The position numbers and the translations under genes were made by a program. Below the pieces are notes generated by a model. The model was not told the DNA's origin, did not search any database, and saw only the letters and a list, made by a program, of their open reading frames with translations. Shown here piece after piece: positions 39,840-45,081 of a stretch of 45,081 nt of DNA (its first letter is position 1; every line of letters starts with the position of its first letter). Source of the stretch: a virus; the IMG/VR virus record IMGVR_UViG_3300027720_000001, positions 1 through 45,081 of that record; one strand, 5' to 3'.

Positions 39840-40054
39840 ACCGACAAAAGATAAGCGCACTTACAGAGCCGCAAAAACAAAGCCTTAGAGATGCTTTTGA
39901 TACATACGAACAAACAAAGAACTCACAAAGCCTTTGTAGTAATGTTTCACGTCTAGGTATTTTGTTTATCCCGACTTGTTGCGGCTTGTCAGTTGCTCAG
40001 CAAGTGGACTGGGTAAAATATTTAATTCATCACGATTTTAACCCGCCGCAATAA
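39833..40054 (+). CDS. Small protein after tail genes
   Basis: A 73-aa protein, MLNRQKISALTEPQKQSLRD, overlapping the tail gene by 7 bp and sharing one base with the next. Contains CC near 50. No domain recognised. Confidence 0.6.
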   Translation: MLNRQKISALTEPQKQSLRDAFDTYEQTKNSQSLCSNVSRLGILFIPTCCGLSVAQQVDWVKYLIHHDFNPPQ

Positions 40055-40299
40055 TGACAGCACAACAGACTAAAAACGCACTTCTATTCTATAATCGCAT
40101 GACAAACCGTAGCAATACGGAGTTGTCTAGTTTAGAACTTGAATTTATAGCGCACATTGACGAGGCTACAATTAAAAAAACATTAGTGCTTACCGATACT
40201 AGCGGCGGCTCTTATGCAGCCTTAGCGGTTCGTTACGGTTGCACTAAATCAAGGGTGCAATATTGGATTAACTCAAACAAAAAAGCCGCTACTAATTAA
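40054..40299 (+). CDS. Small HTH protein at the end of the tail operon
   Basis: An 81-aa protein with a helix-turn-helix near the C terminus: YAALAVRYGCTKSRVQYWIN (about 55-74), of the type seen in transposase and recombination-directing proteins. DNA target unknown. It could be a late regulator, for instance of the CTAAAT palindromes, but this is speculation. Confidence 0.6.
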   Translation: MTAQQTKNALLFYNRMTNRSNTELSSLELEFIAHIDEATIKKTLVLTDTSGGSYAALAVRYGCTKSRVQYWINSNKKAATN

Positions 40300-40320
40300 A
40301 GTAGTGGCTTTTGCTTTTTT
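40281..40320. terminator. Terminator of the tail operon
   Basis: AAAAGCCGCTAC (40281-40292) pairs with GTAGTGGCTTTT (40301-40312, one G-U), and T residues follow. The other strand is A-rich before the stem, so it can serve the convergent leftward genes as well. Confidence 0.82.
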
Positions 40321-40624
40321 ACAAATCAGCATCTTTTATTATGTAGTGAACCATAATAGCGGCAATCAATAAGGCTATTATTAAAAATGAGACCGATGCG
40401 GCATTAGACTCGCTTACTGTAATTGTATCGCCTATGCTTACAGGGTAGCTAATTCTTTGCATCTCATTTGCGTGGTCTGTTTTAGCCCAATAAAATATAT
40501 TGCCATATTTGTCAAAGGACTTATCTACATAAGTTACCTTTGCCTTCATTTCGGTACGCAAAAGAAAAGCAAGCGACATTGATACGACAAACGCAACTAT
40601 AAGGGCTACTATTTTCTTTACCAT
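40319..40624 (-). CDS. Small membrane protein with two helices
   Basis: A 101-aa protein with helices at about 4-22 (IVALIVAFVVSMSLAFLL) and 79-95 (VSFLIIALLIAAIMVHY). The soluble part between them is basic-polar. Leftward, last gene of the 41674-40319 cluster. Its leader carries the GCCGAAAGGC motif 8 nt before the ATG. Confidence 0.65.
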   Translation of the reverse strand: MVKKIVALIVAFVVSMSLAFLLRTEMKAKVTYVDKSFDKYGNIFYWAKTDHANEMQRISYPVSIGDTITVSESNAASVSFLIIALLIAAIMVHYIIKDADL

Positions 40625-40632
40625 ATTGCCTT

Positions 40633-40648
40633 ATTTGTGCCTTTCGGC
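40633..40648 (-). promoter_or_regulatory. GNRA-hairpin leader motif before the 40624 start
   Basis: On the minus strand GCCGAAAGGCACAAAT, a 3-bp stem with GAAA loop and an ACAAAT tail, 8 nt before the start. One base differs from the copy at 5078-5093. Confidence 0.5.
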
Positions 40649-40654
40649 GGTTAA

Positions 40655-40900
40655 TTAATCATTATTACTAAAACATTCTTTGCAGCGGCTCTGATTATAT
40701 AGCCTGCTTTCGCAAAACTTTGTATCATTGCAATCGTGTACGCACTCAGTAGGTAAGTCCTTGAAAGTGTCTATAATACTATCTATTTCTAGTCTGCACT
40801 CGTCAATGATAGCCCCTATCAAGCCCCTATTATTCAAAAGCGTTTCATTAGAAAAGCCTCTATCTAAAAGCTTTTGTTTTATTTTCGTTTCTAAGTCCAT
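40655..40900 (-). CDS. Small Cys-rich protein
   Basis: An 81-aa protein, MDLETKIKQKLLDRGFSNE. C-terminal cysteines in CVHDC, FCESR and CKEC order may bind zinc. The ATG at 40900 is preferred over an upstream TTG at 40960. A TATCCTTTGC sequence about 40 bp upstream resembles a -7 box with one extra base. No family recognised. Confidence 0.62.
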   Translation of the reverse strand: MDLETKIKQKLLDRGFSNETLLNNRGLIGAIIDECRLEIDSIIDTFKDLPTECVHDCNDTKFCESRLYNQSRCKECFSNND

Positions 40901-40931
40901 TGGCTTACGGTTTAAAATGTGATTGAAAAAT

Positions 40932-41012
40932 GCAGCGCAAAGGATAGTATTTTTCCGCAAGTACCCGTAAAACTATCTTACTGCTATCCCTATTATACGG
41001 ACTATGCGCTGC
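40932..41012. repeat. Inverted repeat GCAGCGCA / TGCGCTGC with nested GGATAG/CTATCC
   Basis: An 81-bp block between genes. GCAGCGCA at 40932-40939 and TGCGCTGC at 41005-41012 are perfect inverse copies; GGATAG and CTATCC pair inside. On the minus strand the arm TTTGCGCTGC overlaps a -7-like box (TATCCTTTG), the same arrangement as at 7995-8042, so an operator is possible. Confidence 0.5.
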
Positions 41013-41025
41013 AAATGAAATTGAA

Positions 41026-41190
41026 TTATAGTAATGCTTCGAGTTTACCTATTTGCTTTTTATACTCAGAATATGACGGGCACTCATGTAGGGTTAATCC
41101 GTCTGTCATTTCAAGTATTAAAAGTTTTTCTAATCGAATAACTTCTACTTACTGATTCCAAATAGCAAGTAATTTCATTTGTTCATTCAT
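41026..41190 (-). pseudogene. Small gene interrupted by an in-frame TAA
   Basis: From ATG 41190, which overlaps the previous gene's TGA as ATGA, the frame reads 13 codons (MNEQMKLLAIWNQ), a TAA, then 40 more protein-like codons (VEVIRLEKLLILEMTDG...) to TAA at 41026-41028. One nonsense mutation in a 54-codon gene explains it; an internal Met at codon 28 could give a 27-aa remnant. Confidence 0.5.
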
Positions 41191-41465
41191 AATGATATTG
41201 AAATTAAGCGTGAAAAATTAAAACTACGGTATTGCAAAACACCCTCCACAACCTCCGTAAAACGTGCGTAAAGTTCGCCACTTTTGTTTGTAGCTACTGA
41301 CGTGATTTGAGCTTCTGCATTTCGTTCTGTCTCGTCTTCTTTGCGGAATGTAACAGATACGTTAGGCTTACGAGTTACTAAGCTCCAAGCCATTTTTAAG
41401 GCTTGACTAAGTGACATTTTGAACGTGCGCAAAAAATGCGCTAGACGGAAGATAATGCTTTTCAT
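41187..41465 (-). CDS. SH3-barrel (DUF2693/WYL_2-like) small protein
   Basis: A 92-aa protein. From residue 17 on, MSLSQALKMAWSL, then VSVTFRKEDETERNA and FSRLISISL match the pattern of small beta-barrel proteins (WYL_2/DUF2693) common in Bacteroidetes phages and plasmids. The ATG at 41465 has the A-rich leader, an alternative start is 41417. Coupled to the broken gene by ATGA. Confidence 0.62.
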   Translation of the reverse strand: MKSIIFRLAHFLRTFKMSLSQALKMAWSLVTRKPNVSVTFRKEDETERNAEAQITSVATNKSGELYARFTEVVEGVLQYRSFNFSRLISISL

Positions 41466-41494
41466 TGGTAGATAATTTGAATTTGAAGTAAAAT

Positions 41495-41674
41495 TTATTT
41501 TGAATTTTGTTCGCTCACTCTCATGTTCCAGTCTCGAAGAATCCAGTCTTCATCTACAACTAAAAGCGGGTGTAGCTTTTCCCATATTTCAATATAGGTT
41601 TTTCTATACTCTTCATAAGTATTGAATACATGAATACTTATTTTGATTGGCTGTTTTGCGATTAATGCGGTCAT
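41495..41674 (-). CDS. Short protein, 59 aa
   Basis: ATG 41674 opens 59 codons to TAA at 41495-41497. The product (MTALIAKQPIKISIHVFNTY) is followed by a Trp-rich acidic end (DEDWILRDWNMR). It is the first gene after the leftward promoter at 41717-41748. No family recognised. Confidence 0.62.
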   Translation of the reverse strand: MTALIAKQPIKISIHVFNTYEEYRKTYIEIWEKLHPLLVVDEDWILRDWNMRVSEQNSK

Positions 41675-41716
41675 GATGTTTTACTGATTTGAATTTGTTA
41701 TGTGATTAATACGCTG

Positions 41717-41748
41717 CAAATATCTATCTATTTGTTTTATTCTGCAAA
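41717..41748 (-). promoter_or_regulatory. Leftward promoter
   Basis: On the minus strand TTTG at 41748-41745, 20 bp, and GATATTTG at 41724-41717 (one mismatch to TAnnTTTG). The sequence TTTGCAGCGTATT continues as at the 8006 promoter. Confidence 0.68.
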
Positions 41749-41785
41749 CATTTTGGCAGTTATTTTTAAATTATTTTCTATTTGT

Positions 41786-41870
41786 ACTAAGTCTAAATAA
41801 AAACTGTATAAAATTCAATACGATTTCAATCATTTGACTTTACATAATGTTAGGATTATGCGTTACTTTG
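41786..41870 (+). promoter_or_regulatory. Late head-operon promoter with CTAAAT half-palindrome
   Basis: A degenerate ACTAAGTCTAAAT at 41786-41798, related to the 27935 palindrome, lies upstream of TTTA (41839-41842), 20 bp, TTACTTTG (41863-41870). The start of the S49 protease gene follows at 41891. The whole stretch 41675-41890 is a divergent control region. Confidence 0.55.
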
Positions 41871-41890
41871 TGGTATAATTCAAAGATATT

Positions 41891-42745
41891 ATGAAAATAT
41901 ATGCATCGGATATAAACGCTTTCAAGGATAGAGCTAGTTTCAATAAGGAGCTTGCACTAAACGCAAAGGTAAGCGGCAATGTAAGTAAGGTAAAAGCGGG
42001 CGGTTTAGTGGATATTATTCAGTTAAGCCCTGAACAAGTTGAGCCTACTAGTCACAACGGCGTACAAGGCGAAGGCTACGGCATTGCGGTAATGCAGCTC
42101 AAAGGGATGTTAGTAGCAAATACGGACGACCTTTATGATTGGTTTGCAGTAAATTACGAAGGTGGTACAGACTTACAAGAGTTTTACCATGAACTTGCAG
42201 AAGTAGCAAACGACCCTAGAATTAAAGCGGTTATTATTGAGGCAGACAGCGGCGGCGGCGATGTGAACAACACACAATTAGTAGCTAATCTAGTACGAGA
42301 TATAGAGAAACCTGTTATTGGTTTTGTCACTAACTTATCTGCATCAGCTTGCTATTGGATTTTATCACAATGTGATAGTATTTATTTGGCTACCGAAACA
42401 ACGTCTATCGGTTCTATTGGTGTTTATACGGCGCACGTTGATAATAGTGGTTACTATGAGATGATAGGTAAAAAAGTTACTTACATTCCAGCATCACAAA
42501 GTACTGAAAAGATTATCGGCGCAGATAATAAGCCTTTATCTGAAAGCGACTTTGCAAAGATACAAGAGCGAGTAAGTAAACTAGCGGCTATCTTTATTAG
42601 ACAAGTAGAACAAGGGCGCAGCGGTAAATTAGTAGGCGCAGAATACCAAAATGGAAGTGTATTTATTGCGGAAGATGCAATAGCTAACGGATTAGCCGAT
42701 GGTTACGCAACGACCTTAGAAATAGTAAACAATCTAAGTAAATAA
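41891..42745 (+). CDS. Prohead protease, S49 (SppA/gpC-like)
   Basis: A 284-aa serine protease that trims the scaffold and capsid during head maturation. Signature: IIEADSGGGDV (115-125), then NLSASACYWI (148-157) with likely nucleophile Ser152, and the SIGSIGVY segment (172-179). The order protease, scaffold, capsid is standard. The usual Gly-Gly after the Ser is Ala-Cys here. Confidence 0.82.
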   Translation: MKIYASDINAFKDRASFNKELALNAKVSGNVSKVKAGGLVDIIQLSPEQVEPTSHNGVQGEGYGIAVMQLKGMLVANTDDLYDWFAVNYEGGTDLQEFYHELAEVANDPRIKAVIIEADSGGGDVNNTQLVANLVRDIEKPVIGFVTNLSASACYWILSQCDSIYLATETTSIGSIGVYTAHVDNSGYYEMIGKKVTYIPASQSTEKIIGADNKPLSESDFAKIQERVSKLAAIFIRQVEQGRSGKLVGAEYQNGSVFIAEDAIANGLADGYATTLEIVNNLSK

Positions 42746-42760
42746 TCAAATAACAACAAC

Positions 42761-43165
42761 ATGAGTTTTTTCAAAAAATTATTCGCTAAGGTTGCCCCAA
42801 GTGCCGACCTTACGCAGATTGACGAGAAAGCAGAAGCGGACTTTAATAAAGCTTTTGCAGACCTAGTTACAGAACAAGTAAGCGCAGCCACAACCGATTT
42901 TCAAGCCCGCATCAAAGCACTTGAAGAAAAGGAAATGCCGCAAGCTTTTGACGCAACAGCCTTGACGCAAAAAATTGAAGGCTTAGAAAAAGCTCTCGAA
43001 ACTACAAAAGCGGAATCAGAGACAAAAGTAATCGCATTAGTAACCGAATTACAGGACATTAAAGCGGGCGCAGCTAACAAGCCAAAAGCTAACAGCAAAA
43101 TTCCTGTTTTGAATACCACACAAAACGAAGGCGCATTTACACCCCCTGCATTGAGCGGCTTTTAA
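42761..43165 (+). CDS. Capsid scaffold protein
   Basis: A 134-aa acidic coiled-coil protein (about 25-105) with a basic N terminus (MSFFKKLFAK) and a proline-rich end. Position between protease and capsid, length and composition fit a scaffold that the protease removes. No sequence family is certain. Confidence 0.72.
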   Translation: MSFFKKLFAKVAPSADLTQIDEKAEADFNKAFADLVTEQVSAATTDFQARIKALEEKEMPQAFDATALTQKIEGLEKALETTKAESETKVIALVTELQDIKAGAANKPKANSKIPVLNTTQNEGAFTPPALSGF

Positions 43166-43196
43166 TCAATCGTAAACACAAAAAAAATAATAAACA

Positions 43197-44459
43197 ATGC
43201 CTGATAACAATCAACAATTTACGCCAGCTTGGAACGGTAGTAACCAAGTGGCAGTAACCTATGGTCAAGCCATTGCGTTACAAAATATCGTAATTGACCG
43301 TACTACACAATTACAAGCCCGCTTAGGTATCTATAACTTTATGCCTTTGACCAATAAAAACACCTATAACATTACGACTATTAATGTAGGTGGTCTTTTA
43401 TTGAAGGCAGACGCTTGTACTCTTAGCGATGGTGGTGCAATCACTTCAACTAATCGTGACCTTACGCCTTGCGTTGTTGCGATGGCTGAGGACGTGTGCG
43501 ATACTAACTTAATGAGTTCTGCATTTATGGCGGCTAAGAACTATCTTGACAATCAAGGTAGCGAAACTTACGGCGCATGGGCTACAGTTGTAGAGCGTTT
43601 AGCTATACAAACCATTGCAATGCATAACAAATCCTTGCTAGCTTTAGCTATTGCGGGTTCTTCTTACGGTGCAGGTGCCTCTTCTGGTTCTGGTAACTAT
43701 ATCTGGAATGCAAACTTAGGTGCAAATACTAACCGCCGTACAGCCTATAACGCACAACGTGACCGTTGCGAAGGCTTGCTTTATAAAATCGCACAAGTAA
43801 CAGCGTCTAACGTTGCATTAGATGAAGCTGAGGGCGGTTTTGTAGTAGCTAACTACACAGACGGTAACTTTGACGCTACTAAGGTTCTTACCTTGTTCGA
43901 CAATTTAATGTTGGGTGCGCCTGACTTGTTGAAAACCTACATGGAAGCAGGCATCGTGAATACCAATGATGGCGTAGAGCGTCAAGCAATTTGGTGGGTA
44001 GATGGCAAAACGCATAACGCAGTAGTTCGTGCTTACAATGCTGCTGCTGCTGAGGCATCTCAAAACCGTGGCGGTCGTATTCATCGCATTGAGCTGCCTA
44101 ACGCTGACCCAATGAAAACAAGCCAAGCGGTTTACAAAATTGATAACGTTTGGGTTATCCCAGTCACAGAGCAAAACGTATTTGATTCAATGCTTACAGG
44201 TTGGTTGGCTTTTGGTTATCTTACTTTGACGGGCGTTTTATCAATCGGTATGAGTTTTAGCCGTATGCCATTTGAGGCTTACGACTTTGCGACTAATACT
44301 ATTAGTTCAGGTTCTGCCGCTATCAATATCCAAGACTTAGGCGCAACAGACAACAAAAAAGTGGGTACTTATTCCTTAGTAGCTAAATCGCTTGTTGTCG
44401 CTGATGTGACCGACTACGACTTAGTGTATGGTATGCAAGCATTCATCAAACCCGCCTAA
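43197..44459 (+). CDS. Major capsid protein
   Basis: A 420-aa protein downstream of protease and scaffold. It has the mixed composition and length of an HK97-fold capsid protein and the densest use of preferred codons in the window, as expected for an abundant protein. No clear signature motif is visible, so the call rests mainly on position and length. An early stop signal (44477-44503) follows. Confidence 0.78.
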   Translation: MPDNNQQFTPAWNGSNQVAVTYGQAIALQNIVIDRTTQLQARLGIYNFMPLTNKNTYNITTINVGGLLLKADACTLSDGGAITSTNRDLTPCVVAMAEDVCDTNLMSSAFMAAKNYLDNQGSETYGAWATVVERLAIQTIAMHNKSLLALAIAGSSYGAGASSGSGNYIWNANLGANTNRRTAYNAQRDRCEGLLYKIAQVTASNVALDEAEGGFVVANYTDGNFDATKVLTLFDNLMLGAPDLLKTYMEAGIVNTNDGVERQAIWWVDGKTHNAVVRAYNAAAAEASQNRGGRIHRIELPNADPMKTSQAVYKIDNVWVIPVTEQNVFDSMLTGWLAFGYLTLTGVLSIGMSFSRMPFEAYDFATNTISSGSAAINIQDLGATDNKKVGTYSLVAKSLVVADVTDYDLVYGMQAFIKPA

Positions 44460-44476
44460 TCACATTTCAATCATTT

Positions 44477-44503
44477 AGCCCTCTCAATCGAGGGGGCTTT
44501 TTA
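44477..44503 (+). terminator. Attenuating terminator after the capsid gene
   Basis: AGCCCTC pairs with GAGGGGGCT (bulged) and is followed by TTTTTA. It lies between the capsid and the next virion gene, so it probably reduces read-through to favour capsid production. Confidence 0.68.
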
Positions 44504-44517
44504 AATATCTTAAAAAT

Positions 44518-45057
44518 ATGCCAACTTGCGAAATTAACGCACTTTTGCAATCGTCCGCTTGTAATGAGACAGGTGGTATTGTAGAGGTGTATATCGGCAA
44601 AGTAAGTGAAATTGACAAAGCAGCAACAAGTACCGACTTTACTGCTGCCACTTGGATACTTACTGACATTACTACCAGCGGCGTGTTTACGGTTGCAGAA
44701 GCTGACCAAATGACAAGCGCATTAGAACAAAAGTTTAGCGAAGCTGACAAGTCTTGGACACAAACAGCAACTATCAATATTACAGGCGTAGATGCCGCTC
44801 TTGTGGCTGCCACTCGTAAAATTGCTTATTGCTGCGACTTAGCTTTAATTTGCGTTTACGGTGACGGTCGTAAAGTCTTAATGGGCTTAGACTATTCAGA
44901 TAGCGCATTGCTAGCGTCTAAACCTATTGAGAAGGGTAAATTTGCCGAAATCACAGATGCTTCAAACCAACGTAACGGTAAACATACAATGTCGTTTACT
45001 TACGTAATCAAAACAAAAGAGCCTGCATTGACTTACACAGGCGCAATTCCAGCATAA
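44518..45057 (+). CDS. Virion protein, tail tube or head decoration
   Basis: A 179-aa beta-rich protein with Cys near both ends, after the capsid and before the portal in the circular map. Tail tube proteins and capsid decoration proteins both have this size; segments TDITTSGVFTV and ICVYGDGRKVLMG fit either. The order in other Bacteroidetes phages would decide. It ends in the contig-end overlap (repeat copy at 1-127). Confidence 0.6.
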   Translation: MPTCEINALLQSSACNETGGIVEVYIGKVSEIDKAATSTDFTAATWILTDITTSGVFTVAEADQMTSALEQKFSEADKSWTQTATINITGVDAALVAATRKIAYCCDLALICVYGDGRKVLMGLDYSDSALLASKPIEKGKFAEITDASNQRNGKHTMSFTYVIKTKEPALTYTGAIPA

Positions 45058-45081
45058 TATGATACAGGTAAAAGATAAATA
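44955..45081. repeat. Contig-end overlap, right copy
   Basis: Identical to 1-127. It includes the last 34 codons and stop of the 44518 gene and the start of the gene at 105 (ATG at 45059). Removing one copy leaves a 44,954-bp circle. Confidence 0.93.

Noticed and set aside
40919-41155. Rightward 78-aa gene
   Set aside because: It runs antisense to the leftward cluster, lacks a leader, and covers the interrupted minus-strand gene and the inverted repeat; probably chance.
1-45081. CRISPR array, insertion sequence, integrase or attachment site
   Set aside because: No regularly spaced repeats, transposase, tyrosine or serine recombinase, or direct repeat next to a tRNA was found; the three 20-bp repeats at 14-15 kb are too few and irregular for CRISPR.

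Overview
This window looks like a complete tailed-phage (siphovirus) genome of a Bacteroidetes-infecting phage. Its first and last 127 bases are identical, so the contig closes into a circle of 44,954 bp, probably a metagenomic assembly overlap. Bacteroidetes host signs are the promoters (TTTG, 19-20 bp, TAnnTTTG; best at 7342-7372, 8006-8036, 12720-12751, 15099-15129), A-rich leaders such as 'aattcaaaaccATG' in place of Shine-Dalgarno sites, and protein families common in Bacteroidetes phages (DUF3127, DUF2693/WYL_2-like, DUF5681-like small terminase). No integrase or excisionase was recognised, so a lytic life style is more likely; two small HTH proteins are the only transcription-regulator candidates.

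Layout. The head module runs from 41891 across the circle junction to about 3245: S49 prohead protease, scaffold, major capsid, a 179-aa virion protein, portal and connector genes. A lysis cassette follows (membrane protein, cationic SH3-like protein, M15 peptidase, to 4466). A leftward operon of eight small genes (7172 to 4524) includes a small ADP-ribosyltransferase-like protein. Rightward early/middle genes occupy 7424-27032: RecT/Bet and exonuclease, an OB-fold protein, DNA methyltransferase, a structured RNA, helicase, replisome organizer, RuvC-like resolvase, dUTPase, five tRNAs or tRNA-like elements, and many small unknown proteins. The terminase-tail module (27977-40299) has small and large terminase, frameshifted tail chaperones, tape measure, distal tail proteins and a lipoprotein. 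A second leftward cluster of small genes (41674 to 40319) separates tail from head.

How it works together. Annealing protein, exonuclease, OB-fold protein and resolvase form a recombination set; helicase and replisome organizer a replication set; dUTPase and methyltransferase support or protect the DNA. Late genes appear to start from promoters near 27138, 27886 and 41863, each close to an ATTTAG-N-CTAAAT-type palindrome that may bind one regulator.

Strongest unusual signals: (1) a kissing-loop or pseudoknot RNA with its own promoter just before the helicase (15136-15320); (2) two poly-T -1 frameshift sites, one in the tail chaperones as expected and one in a connector gene; (3) the late palindromes; (4) a lipoprotein gene inside the tail operon; (5) a GNRA hairpin leader, GCCGARAGGC, shared by three start sites; (6) tRNA-like genes with non-canonical anticodon arms.
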